The notes: generated from the letters alone by a model not told the origin. DNA of 64,000 bases from CAXXHQ01 sp963665265 (GCA_963665265.2 OY762224.2:1426001-1490000), one strand, 5' to 3'; counted from the stretch's first letter, positions 6,092 to 14,510 are shown. A program made the numbers and translations.

Positions 6092-8482
6092 TCATTTACT
6101 GACTTGGAATCGAGAAACTAAGTCTCGCAAAGCGGTGGATTGAGCGCCAAGCTCCTCGCTGCTGGAAGCCAATTGCTCGCTTCCGGCCGCCGATTGCTCG
6201 GTGACTTGCGCGATACCTTGAATGGCTTGCGATACCTCACGGGCGCCCAACGCTTGTTCGCCCGTGGCCGTGGCGATTTCGGCGATCTTCGAGGCGGTGG
6301 TTTGCACCGCTCCGATGATCTGCGTCAACGACTTGCCGGTCTGATCGCTGAGCAAGACGCCTTCCTCGACGTTTTGCGTCGATTCCTTAATCAGCGTCGA
6401 AATCTCTCGGGCGGCTTGATTGCTGCGCTCGGCCAATTTACGAACCTCGTCGGCCACGACGGCGAAGCCCATGCCGTGCTCTCCGGCGCGGGCCGCTTCA
6501 ATCGCCGCGTTCAAAGCGAGAAGGTTCGTCTGGCTGGCTATCTCGGAGATCACCTGAATGATCTCGCTGATCTTCTGCGAACTTGCACGGATTTGCGACA
6601 TCGATTCGACCGACTTTTGGACGGCCTTGCCCCCGTCTTCGGCGAGTTTGTTCGCATCGGTGGCGATTTTATTGGCCGTGACGGCGTTGTCCTTTACCGC
6701 CTGAATCGAACGTTCCAACTCCTCAATCGAGGCGGACATTTCTTCGACGCTGGAGCTTTGAGTCTGTGCCCCTTGGGCGAGCGTTTGCGAGCTTTCTGCG
6801 ATCACTCGCGAGCCGTCTGTAAACTGCGAGGCGCTCTCGGCCACTTGTCCGATCACTTCGGAAAGATCGTCCAGCATCGTCTTGATCCCGGCGGCCAATT
6901 CGTCAACCGGCTCGTTTCCTTCGACGCGAACTTGCTTCGTGAGGTCGCCTTTCGCTGCTGCGGCGACGACGCCGAGCAAGCCGTCCACCTTACGACGCAA
7001 TTCTTCGGCGGTTTGACGCTCTTGTTCCGCCATTTCCTCTTCGCGTTGCTCGGTTTCATGTTTATCGGCGAAGAATTTGCGGAGACCGTCGCCAAGTTGT
7101 CCGAGCGCATCCTCGCCGGTCACGTCAACTTGCTTCGAGTAGTTCTTTTGGCCGACCAAATTGGCGACCTCAAGGATATGCTTCACCTTGCGTTCGCTTT
7201 CAATTTGAGCTTGGCGATCGCGTTCGGCGGCTTCCTTGATCTTGTTCATGGCGTCGCCGGTGGCGTCAATCGCCTTGTTCAAAGAAACTGCCATCACGGC
7301 GATCTCGTCCTTGCCGTCGATCTCCAAATGCTTCGAGTAGTCGCCTGCGGCGAAGGCGGTAATGACTTCGACGGCCTTGCGAACGGCCCCCACGATGCCC
7401 GCGATGACGATATAGGCCAAGCCGATCGAGGCGAGGATGCCGACCGCGCTCACGGAATACATCATCCACTTGGCGGCGGCGTAGGCGTCGCCGCTTGATC
7501 GCACGTCGTCGGCCATGCTCTTATTAGCGGCGTCGGCGATGGAATCCATCAGCTTTTGCGCTTTGGCGATCGCCTCTCGGCCCGTGGAATCGGACAAATT
7601 GCGAGCGATGACGGACGAATTTTCCCGGTTTAAGGCCACGATCTTCGCGTTGATCTCGCAAAACTCCTTGAAGCCGGCGGCAAACGCCTCCATATCCGTT
7701 TTGTCCGCATCCGACGCGGTCGCCTTGATTTGCGTAAGGGTATCTTCGATAATCGCCTTGTTTTCGGCGAATCGCTTGGCGAACTTGTCCATGTCCGCCG
7801 GTTCCGTGGAGAGAATGGTGTTCTTTTCCGCGCGAAGCAAGTTGTACACGGCCTCTTTGCATTGCGCGAGCAAGGCGGCTCGCTTTTGCGATTCCGACGT
7901 TGACTTAATCGCTTCGTCAACCTGTTGATTTTTGAGGGTGCGGAGGCTGTTCAAGCGTTCTTCCGCCTCGCGATTCGTTCGCGTGGCGACCTTGCCGATC
8001 GAATCCGTTAACGAATTGAAAAGTTGCGTTCGCGAGGAGTTCTTCGCCAATTCGGCGGCTATGACGTTTGTGTTCTTTCGGGCGTTCTCTTGCACTTTGG
8101 CCGAAACGGCTTGGTATTCGTCGTAGGCGGCTCGAAACCCAGCAACCAGTTTTTTACCTTCCTCGTCGGAAATCGACTCCAATTTCTTTAAGTGCTGGGC
8201 AAGAGCTTCCTTCCGCTGTCGGATTTCGTCCGCGAAACGGTCCATCTCTTCAACTTTATCCGAGAGAATGATATTCTTCTCGCCTCGATGCAACCGAGTA
8301 ATATCGTCGTTGAGTTGCGAGGCGAGCAACGCGCGCTGGGAAGTCACGTCGGCGATGTTCACAAGTTGGGCGTTGATTCCGCTCAGCTTGTCGAGCGAGA
8401 GGTAAGTCAGGCCGACGGCCAGCGCGGCCAGCACGCCCACGACGGTAAACAGCTTGGTCCGAATGGAAAGGTTCTTTAACAT
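6092..8482 (-). CDS. Methyl-accepting chemotaxis protein with doubled four-helix sensor
   Basis: Start ATG 8482 is preferred over 8488 because GGGAG lies 8 bases before it. Of 796 residues, about 10-30 form the first membrane helix and about 338-364 the second. Between them sit two successive helical sensor units, each with a related motif (RLHRGEKNIILS and LLRAEKNTILS), as in 4HB_MCP-type domains. After the second helix come a HAMP domain and two further HAMP-like segments (one containing AKGDLTKQVRVEG), then the signalling hairpin with the highly conserved tip around residues 650-685 (NAAIEAARAGEHGMGFAVVA). No C-terminal CheR-tether pentapeptide is seen. It would pass ligand or stress signals to CheA through the adjacent CheW. 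Confidence 0.93.
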   Translation of the reverse strand: MLKNLSIRTKLFTVVGVLAALAVGLTYLSLDKLSGINAQLVNIADVTSQRALLASQLNDDITRLHRGEKNIILSDKVEEMDRFADEIRQRKEALAQHLKKLESISDEEGKKLVAGFRAAYDEYQAVSAKVQENARKNTNVIAAELAKNSSRTQLFNSLTDSIGKVATRTNREAEERLNSLRTLKNQQVDEAIKSTSESQKRAALLAQCKEAVYNLLRAEKNTILSTEPADMDKFAKRFAENKAIIEDTLTQIKATASDADKTDMEAFAAGFKEFCEINAKIVALNRENSSVIARNLSDSTGREAIAKAQKLMDSIADAANKSMADDVRSSGDAYAAAKWMMYSVSAVGILASIGLAYIVIAGIVGAVRKAVEVITAFAAGDYSKHLEIDGKDEIAVMAVSLNKAIDATGDAMNKIKEAAERDRQAQIESERKVKHILEVANLVGQKNYSKQVDVTGEDALGQLGDGLRKFFADKHETEQREEEMAEQERQTAEELRRKVDGLLGVVAAAAKGDLTKQVRVEGNEPVDELAAGIKTMLDDLSEVIGQVAESASQFTDGSRVIAESSQTLAQGAQTQSSSVEEMSASIEELERSIQAVKDNAVTANKIATDANKLAEDGGKAVQKSVESMSQIRASSQKISEIIQVISEIASQTNLLALNAAIEAARAGEHGMGFAVVADEVRKLAERSNQAAREISTLIKESTQNVEEGVLLSDQTGKSLTQIIGAVQTTASKIAEIATATGEQALGAREVSQAIQGIAQVTEQSAAGSEQLASSSEELGAQSTALRDLVSRFQVSK

Positions 8483-8915
8483 GCACATGTCTCCCGGCTA
8501 AGAAAATGCGAATATGATTCGATGAGGCGCAACAAAGCCTTGGTCGAAGAACCGGCGGTAAACACCCGACACGGCGACTCCGCGATCGAAAACAAGGTTT
8601 GAATCCCTCTATTTACTTGAAAAATCCTCCCCCGGCCTTCCCAAGGGCTTCAACCGAAAGACGTTTCGCTAAGAACGGCATCTCGGTTGCGAGAGGATAA
8701 GAAATCATAGGTTGTAAATGAGCGACACGAATTATTCAGGGAGACAGGAATTTCTTTCTGACGAGCAATGTTGATGGCGACGCCCTGCCTCGCCCCTAAG
8801 AACGAGTTAGAAAGAAACGGCCTCAATTGGCGTAACCGCCCATAACGCATGGTTTTCAAGCGATGCGGGAGAATCTGCTGGGCTTGCACCTTCGGAAGGG
8901 GCCGGTCATTGTCAC

Positions 8916-8965
8916 GGGGCGCATTAGAACCAGCCAGCGCGGGGCGCGTTAAAACCAGCCAGTGA
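8916..8965. repeat. Two-copy 25-bp tandem repeat
   Basis: GGGGCGCATTAGAACCAGCC (8916 onward) is followed without gap by GGGGCGCGTTAAAACCAGCC (8941 onward), each unit 25 bases. A third, inverted, partial relative follows the G tract at about 9072-9090. Confidence 0.7.
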
Positions 8966-9056
8966 TTGGTTGGATTTCTATCTGTTGTCGCCTCTTCCTT
9001 ATGTCATGGCAAGGGGCTGTCGGAACGATTATGCGGATTTTTCATCGCCAAACGCT

Positions 9057-9072
9057 GGGGGGGGGGGGGGGG
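9057..9072. repeat. G16 homopolymer tract
   Basis: Sixteen consecutive G residues follow AAACGCT. Such a long tract is prone to slippage and to sequencing length error. It is intergenic as read. Confidence 0.85.
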
Positions 9073-9131
9073 CGCGTTTGGCTGGTTTTGAAAGGACGTG
9101 CGTGTTTTCTTTCGTGAGTCATGCGAAAAAA

Positions 9132-9612
9132 CGCAGAAATTTCCGTCGCCAGTGACAACAAGCTGTCACCGTCATTGCCGATACCCTCTGTGATTAAGCG
9201 TTGGCGGCGATAGCAAAAACACTTTGGATTATGCAACGTTCCGGGCGGGGCAGCCGGAACGTAGCGACGCCGATTATCCACGGCATGACAGTTTCCGCCA
9301 ATTCAGATTTTGCCGAACGTATTCTTCCACGGAGAAGGCGACTGCTTTGCTGGGATCACATGCCTTGGCGAGACAGCATTCAAGGCCAAGCTTGGCGGGA
9401 ACGACGTCAAGCATATCCGATCTAACGCGAGTCGCCTCATACAGACCCGTTAGCCCCAGTTTCAACCCTCGATTGCCCGCCTCTTCCACGACGCTGGCGG
9501 CGAATCTGGATACCGATTCGTGAGGATCGCCTTCCAATTTTGTGAGCTTGTCGATTTGCTCACGCAGCCATTGGCTGTAATCATCCAGCGCCTTCAGGTA
9601 GATCGCGTCCAT
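9132..9612. repeat. Long dispersed duplication, copy 1
   Basis: This segment matches 38752-39228 in the same orientation. Similarity is near-perfect from about 9236 to 9612, covering a whole gene and its downstream hairpin TTCCGG...CCGGAA. It is diverged but alignable from 9132 to 9235. Outside these limits the two loci differ. Confidence 0.8.
9274..9612 (-). CDS. Hypothetical protein, 112 aa (duplicated gene, copy 1)
   Basis: ATG 9612 (MDAIYLKALDDYSQWLREQI) follows AGGAAGG with short spacing. The product is a compact, mostly helical cytosolic protein with a Cys pair (LGLECCLAKAC). The second copy at 38890-39228 differs at only three residues within the shared 112 (Asp/Glu, Ser/Gly, Thr/Ala), all near the N-terminus. 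No family is recognised. Retention of an open frame and conservative changes suggests both copies are, or recently were, functional. Paralogy this close across 29.6 kb points to recent duplication or gene conversion. Confidence 0.7.
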   Translation of the reverse strand: MDAIYLKALDDYSQWLREQIDKLTKLEGDPHESVSRFAASVVEEAGNRGLKLGLTGLYEATRVRSDMLDVVPAKLGLECCLAKACDPSKAVAFSVEEYVRQNLNWRKLSCRG

Positions 9613-10002
9613 CTGGCCTTCCTCATGATGCATACTCTGCATTTCAAATATAGCTTGTTGGGAGGTTAATGTTTTCTGGGAGGCATCCTCAAAATCTGTC
9701 TTTTCTGACTAATATGAAGTTCATGCCTGTTGTGTCTTTTGCCTCCCAACGCAGTCGTCGCGTTTTTGCTGACAAAACTCGCTCTTCGTGACGATGTAAG
9801 CCTTGGGTGGTATTCCTGCTGCGCGGTTGCGGCAATGTCGGTCTTTTGTCGCACAGTCAATATCGCATCGCCCTCTGGGTTCATCCCTGCCCAGAGGGCT
9901 TTTCTGTTTTTTGGCGGGCGAAATCACAAAAACTCTCCAGCCCTCAGTCGTCCACGGAGTTGATTATCTCAACTCGGGCCGACAAAGCCCCGTTGGACTT
10001 TT
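9613..10002. other. Intergenic region with plus-strand terminator
   Basis: No protein gene is convincing. The stretch holds complementary segments GGGAGGCA (9678-9685) and TGCCTCCC (9742-9749) and, downstream, a strong plus-strand terminator at 9870-9912. Since no plus-strand gene precedes it, a short non-coding transcript may end here, but I found no clear promoter. Confidence 0.4.
9870..9912 (+). terminator. Rho-independent terminator
   Basis: GCCCTCTGGG (9870-9879) pairs perfectly with CCCAGAGGGC (9890-9899) across a 10-base loop and is followed by TTTTCTGTTTTTT. This is a textbook intrinsic terminator in the plus direction. Confidence 0.85.
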
Positions 10003-10425
10003 CTAATGGGTTTTGGGATCGAAGATTTTCGCCCATTTCTCAGCCCAAGGATCGGCCAGCGGAAGACCGGAAAATGCACTGTCTCGAATCTGTTTGGCCA
10101 ATTCTGGCCTATTGAGGGCGTTTGCCTTTTGTGCGGCTTTCTCCATGCGTTCCGCCCAACCTTCTTTATGATATGCCGTCGCCACGTCATGGCAGATTTC
10201 ATGGATGATTAACGCAAGAAGTCCGTCCGGGACCATCCCCTCAACGTCCTCAAGGGAAAAGAAAATCGCTTTCATTTCGGACGAGCAATAGGCGGAATCA
10301 TCCAAGCCACTTTTCGTCTCGATTTTCCATTTATTGGAAACGTCCCAACGTGGGAAAAATAGCGTTCTTGCCTCGGTGAAGGCTTTCTCCACTCGTTGTT
10401 GAAGCAATAGCGTTGCGAAGTCCAT
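10003..10425 (-). CDS. Small HExxH putative metalloprotein, 140 aa
   Basis: The product carries LLALIIHEICHDVATAYH at about residues 70-87, an HExxH zinc-binding motif in a hydrophobic helix, with further His and Glu downstream (KEGWAERM). This is the arrangement of gluzincin or SprT-like minimal metallopeptidases, but the length is short and no third ligand is certain. There is no signal peptide, so it acts in the cytosol. The ATG (10425) directly abuts the TAA of the upstream gene (10428-10426), so the two are translationally coupled. Function beyond metal binding is inference. Confidence 0.65.
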   Translation of the reverse strand: MDFATLLLQQRVEKAFTEARTLFFPRWDVSNKWKIETKSGLDDSAYCSSEMKAIFFSLEDVEGMVPDGLLALIIHEICHDVATAYHKEGWAERMEKAAQKANALNRPELAKQIRDSAFSGLPLADPWAEKWAKIFDPKTH

Positions 10426-11118
10426 TTATTCGACAACCTCATAGGGATTCGTATATCCGTTATCCCGATAGGCGATCGGCGTTCCGGCGATCTTCATGAA
10501 GCCAAGCTGCTTCCATTCGTCAATGGTAAGATCGAGCTCACCGATCGCCATCGAAGCGGCAATTAAGTCCGCAGCCCCGAAAACGGCGATAGCCGTTTCA
10601 AACGCCTGGACGACGAATCCGGCGGAGCGAAACGGTTCGGGAACGTCGTAATTCCAAAGAACGAGAAGATCGTTCCAAGTCGGTTCAATGCGCAGTTCCC
10701 GTTTTGTATCGCAGCCGTCTTTGAAAATGGAAGAATAGATTCCAGTCAAGAATTCGGAGTGGGTTTCGCAAATGCTTCTTAGATTCTTTCCTTCGTTTAC
10801 CGCCTTGGAGACTTGCACTTTGAACAGCTTGACGGTTCCGGCGTCTTGCTCCTCGTCGCCGTTCATCGCCTTCAATACGCCAGTGATTTCCTGAACGAAG
10901 AATTCTTCGACGTTCCACGGAACGGCGGGGGCGGACAACTGAAAATCCACAAAGGAAAGGTAGGGAGAGGCGTCGTGTTGCATATTGATCGGAAGCAAGT
11001 CTCTAAAGCTGAGTGAATACGGATCGAATTTAAGCCATTGTAACAGGTAAGAAATCCTTGGGTTCTCCCCCTCCAAAACCGCCTCGAAAATCCTTGACTT
11101 TTGCCGCCCATCCTTCAA
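10426..11118 (-). CDS. Hypothetical protein, 230 aa, coupled to the HExxH protein
   Basis: The frame reads from TTG 11118 (MKDGRQKSRIFEAVLEGENP), but protein-like sequence (FEKGFVSYSPI) continues upstream in the same frame to about 11235 without any ATG, GTG or TTG, overlapping the opposite-strand gene at 11161. The true start is therefore uncertain. The product is acidic and soluble, with Trp-rich segments (ELRIEPTWNDLLVLWNYD) and no recognised motif. Its stop touches the start of the HExxH gene, suggesting the two proteins work together, perhaps as enzyme and partner, but this is inference from spacing. Confidence 0.6.
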   Translation of the reverse strand: MKDGRQKSRIFEAVLEGENPRISYLLQWLKFDPYSLSFRDLLPINMQHDASPYLSFVDFQLSAPAVPWNVEEFFVQEITGVLKAMNGDEEQDAGTVKLFKVQVSKAVNEGKNLRSICETHSEFLTGIYSSIFKDGCDTKRELRIEPTWNDLLVLWNYDVPEPFRSAGFVVQAFETAIAVFGAADLIAASMAIGELDLTIDEWKQLGFMKIAGTPIAYRDNGYTNPYEVVE

Positions 11119-11160
11119 AATAGGGCTATACGAAACAAACCCCTTTTCAAACGGGTAATC

Positions 11161-11478
11161 ATGGGCGCCAACATTTTTACGCTTTTTCTCGGATTCGGAA
11201 TTTTCGCTTGCCTCACGACGACCTTCGGAACCTCAGTGTATCGGTCGCTTTTGATCGACAGGGGCAACTTGAGCCGAGTATGTCCGAAATGCGGTCATAA
11301 GGATTTTGTTACTAATAGGAGATGTCCTTCTTGCAAGAATTCGATTCCCGATGATCAACCTTGCTGCACGACGAAGAAGGAATGGGAGAAAAATATAGAA
11401 TTGAACCGAATTGACCTTGCCGCTTATTCGATCACTTGCGCCGGCTTGATCGCAGTAGTCGTTCACTCTTGGCGTTAG
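11161..11478 (+). CDS. Two-helix membrane protein with zinc ribbon, 105 aa
   Basis: From ATG 11161 (MGANIFTLFLGFGIFACLTT) a membrane helix spans residues 3-25. A zinc ribbon CPKCGHKDFVTNRRCPSC follows at about 42-59, and a second helix (AAYSITCAGLIAVVVHSW) ends the protein. The ribbon would face the cytosol if both helices cross the membrane. Longer starts at 11101 are possible but overlap the opposite gene further and have no ribosome-binding site. Zinc-ribbon plus membrane proteins of this size are common in planctomycetes; no function is known. It ends tail-to-tail with the glycosyltransferase gene at 11475. Confidence 0.6.
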   Translation: MGANIFTLFLGFGIFACLTTTFGTSVYRSLLIDRGNLSRVCPKCGHKDFVTNRRCPSCKNSIPDDQPCCTTKKEWEKNIELNRIDLAAYSITCAGLIAVVVHSWR

Positions 11479-12275
11479 CGATCTATTCGCCATTTGACCG
11501 ACTTATCTTTCGGCACATTCTTTACTGGCTGCCAATGCCGCCACCGCCAAAACGTCGTTAGTGCCTCCCAGCCGTCTCGAAGACGAATCTTTTTGCCGTC
11601 CGCTTTCCGCCGGGAATGGTAGCTGATCGGCACCTCCGTGATCTTGATTCCTTCTCGGATCAATTTGGAGGTCAATTCCGCACAAAGCTCAAAACGCTCG
11701 GATTGAAGATCGAGCTTTTTGACCATCTCCGTCGGAAACATCTTGTAGCAAGTATAAACGTCGGTCAGCCGAACTTTATACAAAATGCGCACGGCGACGT
11801 TGAGGACGCTTACGCCGAACCGCAGGAACCGCCAACGCTCCTTGAACTCTTTCGGCCGAACCAAGTACCGGGAGCCGTAAACGACGGTCGCCTCGTTGGC
11901 CAGGAGCGGTTTCAGCAGTTTACCGAACTCCGCCGGATCGTACTCCATATCTCCGTCTTGGATAATCGTATATTCGCCCTCGGCGTATTTTAGGCCGGTG
12001 CGAATGGAGGCGCCCTTACCACGGTTCGACGAATGAGAATGCACTTCGATGCCGTAGCGGGTTCGCAATGCCGACAATATCCTCGGCGTGTCGTCGGTCG
12101 AGCCGTCGTCCACGACGATGACTTGCTTCGGCGGATCGGCGTCCAGCACCTTACGGACTAAGCGTTCGAGCGTCTGGGCCTCGTTGTAAACGGGGATGAT
12201 TACGGTCAGGATCGTCGCACGCCGAACATGGACTTGATTCACGGACGCTTGGCTAAGCGGCACGGAAGTTTTCAT
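11475..12275 (-). CDS. GT2 family glycosyltransferase (dolichyl-phosphate mannose synthase-like)
   Basis: The product has the GT-A fold signature TVIIPVYNEAQTLERLVRKV near residues 25-44, VIVVDDGSTDDTP at about 58-70, SNRGKGASIRTGLKYAEG at about 86-103, and the DGDMEYDP acidic metal-binding segment at about 108-115, followed by VYGSRYL. These are hallmarks of polyprenyl-phosphate sugar transferases of the GT2/DPM1 type, which charge a lipid carrier at the cytosolic membrane face. It lacks C-terminal membrane helices. A GTG 15 bases upstream is an alternative start. A close paralogue lies at 17582. Together with the GT39-like protein at 28578 they could supply surface glycosylation. Confidence 0.88.
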   Translation of the reverse strand: MKTSVPLSQASVNQVHVRRATILTVIIPVYNEAQTLERLVRKVLDADPPKQVIVVDDGSTDDTPRILSALRTRYGIEVHSHSSNRGKGASIRTGLKYAEGEYTIIQDGDMEYDPAEFGKLLKPLLANEATVVYGSRYLVRPKEFKERWRFLRFGVSVLNVAVRILYKVRLTDVYTCYKMFPTEMVKKLDLQSERFELCAELTSKLIREGIKITEVPISYHSRRKADGKKIRLRDGWEALTTFWRWRHWQPVKNVPKDKSVKWRIDR

Positions 12276-12317
12276 CTTAAAATACCCCACATAGTGGAAA
12301 AGTAGCCGTTTCTGCGG

Positions 12318-12569
12318 TTAGCCGCTGACGTTTTCCTGATCTTTTTTCGCCGCTTTGTTTTTCATGATCTTGTAAGTTCGCAGTGAAGTCCCTCCGACGA
12401 AAGCGATGACGATCAACGCCGTGCGAACCACGAATTGGTCGTCGGAAACCGCTGGACCGTTCACCCAATACAAAAAAGGCCAGAGAGCCAAGGTCGTCCA
12501 ACAGCCGAACTCCAGCCACCCCCGAATCTCCTCGGGCGTAATATCTTCTTCCTGGGGAATATTGTCCAT
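12318..12569 (-). CDS. Small two-helix membrane protein, 83 aa
   Basis: ATG 12569 follows GGGAG at 6 bases. An acidic N-terminus (MDNIPQEEDITPEEIRGW) precedes two hydrophobic helices (CWTTLALWPFLYWV and ALIVIAFVGGTSL) and a Lys-rich tail (KIMKNKAAKKDQE). It sits 10 bases after the DUF1559 gene at 12580 on the same strand and so is probably its operon partner. No family is recognised. Confidence 0.6.
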   Translation of the reverse strand: MDNIPQEEDITPEEIRGWLEFGCWTTLALWPFLYWVNGPAVSDDQFVVRTALIVIAFVGGTSLRTYKIMKNKAAKKDQENVSG

Positions 12570-12579
12570 GGGATTCTCC

Positions 12580-13497
12580 CTAGTCGGGTACGGAGGTCAT
12601 TTCGTCGCCTTTTCGAGTCGCCAAGTCCCGATAGACCTGAATGTCAATCGTATCGGCGAAGAAGTGAACCGACCCGTCCCCCATACTAAAGTTGGCTCCG
12701 CCGCGATGACGGCTACCGAAGCTCACGTCGTTATTGCCGATCCCTTTTTGGTCGCGGTGGGCTTCCTTCATGCGGTAGATAATATTGCGGCCGGCGTACT
12801 CCCAAGTTCCCCAGGCGCTTCCGGCAAACCAGTTGCGGGTGCCGTTCACTTCCCATGAGATTTCGCCCAGCAACAAGGTATGGCTCGTTCCGTCTTTTAT
12901 GTCACCGGGTAGGATGTTGCTATTTTGATACATCAATCCGGACGTCGCCGTTCCTCCGGTCGGCTCGGAATATTCGACGACAGTATATTTAACAGGGGCC
13001 GGCGTTTGCGGTTGATTTTTGACGTCCTTCGCCCCCATAATCGCCGCGTAATGCGAAGCTGAGTTTGAATACGTTCGCCGACTATCACCCTCGTTTCCCA
13101 GTAAAAGCTGTTGCATCTGCGGGGCGGAGGGGCATTTGGCGATCGGCAATTCCGTCTTGTAAATTCTGTAGTTGGAAAGGTCATACCAGTGTTTGGAAAA
13201 GTCGATCTTTTTGTATATGCCAAGCTCCTCCAACTGCGGCAAAATGTAGCAATAGAAGCTATAGCCGTTATGATCGGCGGAGGGCGGAAAACTGCGTTTC
13301 TCCGCAACATATTGAGCGATAGCCAGTCCCGCCTGTCGCATCTGATTTTTGCATTGCAAGCGACGGGCGGATTCACGAGCCGATTGCACTCCGGTCAGCG
13401 TCAATGCCGCTAAGATGCCGATGATGGAAATGACCACCAGCAACTCGACGAGCGTAAAACCGCGTTTGGCGGATTTTTGATTGTAGAAAAGCGTCAT
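12580..13497 (-). CDS. DUF1559 family prepilin-like protein
   Basis: The N-terminus RGFTLVELLVVISIIGILAA is a canonical type IV prepilin/pseudopilin signal (Gly-Phe-Thr-Leu-x-Glu) cleaved by prepilin peptidase. It is followed by the DUF1559 pattern RRLQCKNQMRQAGLAIAQYV and FPPSADHNGYSFYCYILPQLEE, and it ends with the family's GGANFSMGDGSVHFFADTID motif (MGDGS). Of 305 residues, this is a standard member of a family hugely expanded in planctomycetes, with surface or pilus-related roles still unproven. Its ATG overlaps the stop of the next DUF1559 gene (ATGA), so they are coupled. Confidence 0.92.
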   Translation of the reverse strand: MTLFYNQKSAKRGFTLVELLVVISIIGILAALTLTGVQSARESARRLQCKNQMRQAGLAIAQYVAEKRSFPPSADHNGYSFYCYILPQLEELGIYKKIDFSKHWYDLSNYRIYKTELPIAKCPSAPQMQQLLLGNEGDSRRTYSNSASHYAAIMGAKDVKNQPQTPAPVKYTVVEYSEPTGGTATSGLMYQNSNILPGDIKDGTSHTLLLGEISWEVNGTRNWFAGSAWGTWEYAGRNIIYRMKEAHRDQKGIGNNDVSFGSRHRGGANFSMGDGSVHFFADTIDIQVYRDLATRKGDEMTSVPD

Positions 13498-14510
13498 TTC
13501 GCCTCCTCCCCAATAGCGACATCAAGCAAGTCAGGCTCGCCGCCGTTTCGACTGGCCAATGCCTGAAGAATCCGGGGGTCGGTTTCTTGTAAGATAAATA
13601 ACACGGAACCGTCGCCCATGCAGAAGTTTGAGCCGTTTTTATGACGACTGCCGAAGCTCACGTCGTGGCAACCGACGCCCCATGCAGCAGCTCCAGCTTC
13701 ATTTAATCCATAATAGATATTTCTGCCCGAACAAATCCAAGTGCCCGCCCAAGCGCTCCCCGCCATCCAGGGGCGATTCCCCTTGTCCTCCCAAGAGGTT
13801 TCGCCAAAAAGAAATGTCTTATCCAGCCCGTCCGTTGCGCTTTTGGGCGTAACCTTGCTGTCCAGATACATCAAACCGTTCGTAACCATGCCGCCAGTTC
13901 GATCATTGTACATGAGAATCGGATATTTTTCAGGCGGCAACTTTGCGGCGGGCGTCGGCTTCGCCAGTTTTGAGCCTTTTGGGGGAGGCGGAGGCTTTGG
14001 CGGACTTTTTTTGTCCTTTGCGCCCATGACGGCGGCGTAGTGCGTTCCGAACGGAGAGTATTCCAAATCAGCTTTTTCTCCCGGGGCGCTGAAGTTAATA
14101 AGCTGTTCTGACGGAGATTCCGGACACTTCGCCAGAGGAATGTCCGAATAATACGTTTCTAAATTCTCCGCCCCGTAGCAATACGATTTCATGTTTATTT
14201 TGTCAAACGTCTCCTGCATATCGATATACGGCAACAAGTAGACGTAAAAGCTGTAGCCGTTCATGTCGGCGGCGGGGGGAAAGTTTTTCTTGGAGTCCAC
14301 GAAGGATTTTGCGGCTTCGCCGAAAGCTCGCAAGTGATCGGCACATTGATTTCGTCGAGAATTACGTCTTGCCGAAGGAATCCACATTACCGTAAGCAAG
14401 AGGACTGTCGAAACGATTACTCCGACAACGCAAACTTCAAGCAATGAAATTCCCACTCGACGTCGTTTTGAACGGGACGCGGCGGAATTTATATAGCAAC
14501 GTTCGCACAT
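13494..14510 (-). CDS. DUF1559 family protein with degenerate prepilin signal
   Basis: I chose ATG 14510 (MCERCYINSAASRSKRRRVG); a longer start at 14639 would run 85 bases into the upstream esterase gene. The signal reads RRVGISLLEVCVVGVIVSTVLL, with Ile-Ser replacing the usual Phe-Thr, so processing may differ. The family core follows (RNQCADHLRAFGEAAKSFV, FPPAADMNGYSFYVYLLPYI) and the C-terminal FCMGDGSVLFI motif. A Pro/Lys-rich linker (about residues 175-205) is inserted in the middle. It sits between two other DUF1559 genes and is coupled to the one downstream. Confidence 0.88.
   Translation of the reverse strand: MCERCYINSAASRSKRRRVGISLLEVCVVGVIVSTVLLLTVMWIPSARRNSRRNQCADHLRAFGEAAKSFVDSKKNFPPAADMNGYSFYVYLLPYIDMQETFDKINMKSYCYGAENLETYYSDIPLAKCPESPSEQLINFSAPGEKADLEYSPFGTHYAAVMGAKDKKSPPKPPPPPKGSKLAKPTPAAKLPPEKYPILMYNDRTGGMVTNGLMYLDSKVTPKSATDGLDKTFLFGETSWEDKGNRPWMAGSAWAGTWICSGRNIYYGLNEAGAAAWGVGCHDVSFGSRHKNGSNFCMGDGSVLFILQETDPRILQALASRNGGEPDLLDVAIGEEAK

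Larger units (their letters stand above)
8490..9131. other. Repeat-bearing intergenic region, no gene seen
   Basis: This stretch lies upstream of the transducer gene and holds its presumed promoter, which I could not pin down. It contains a 25-bp tandem repeat (8916-8965), a related inverted segment (GCGCGTTTGGCTGGTTTTG near 9072) and a 16-base G tract. Open frames are short and show no ribosome-binding site. Confidence 0.4.

Noticed and set aside
6140..7498. Plus-strand open frame of 452 codons opposite the transducer
   Set aside because: Its sequence is the shadow of the conserved transducer; composition is rich in Arg, Leu and Gly with no recognisable motif.
8916..8965. Possible CRISPR-type repeats
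   Set aside because: Only two adjacent units without spacers, and no cas-like gene in the window.
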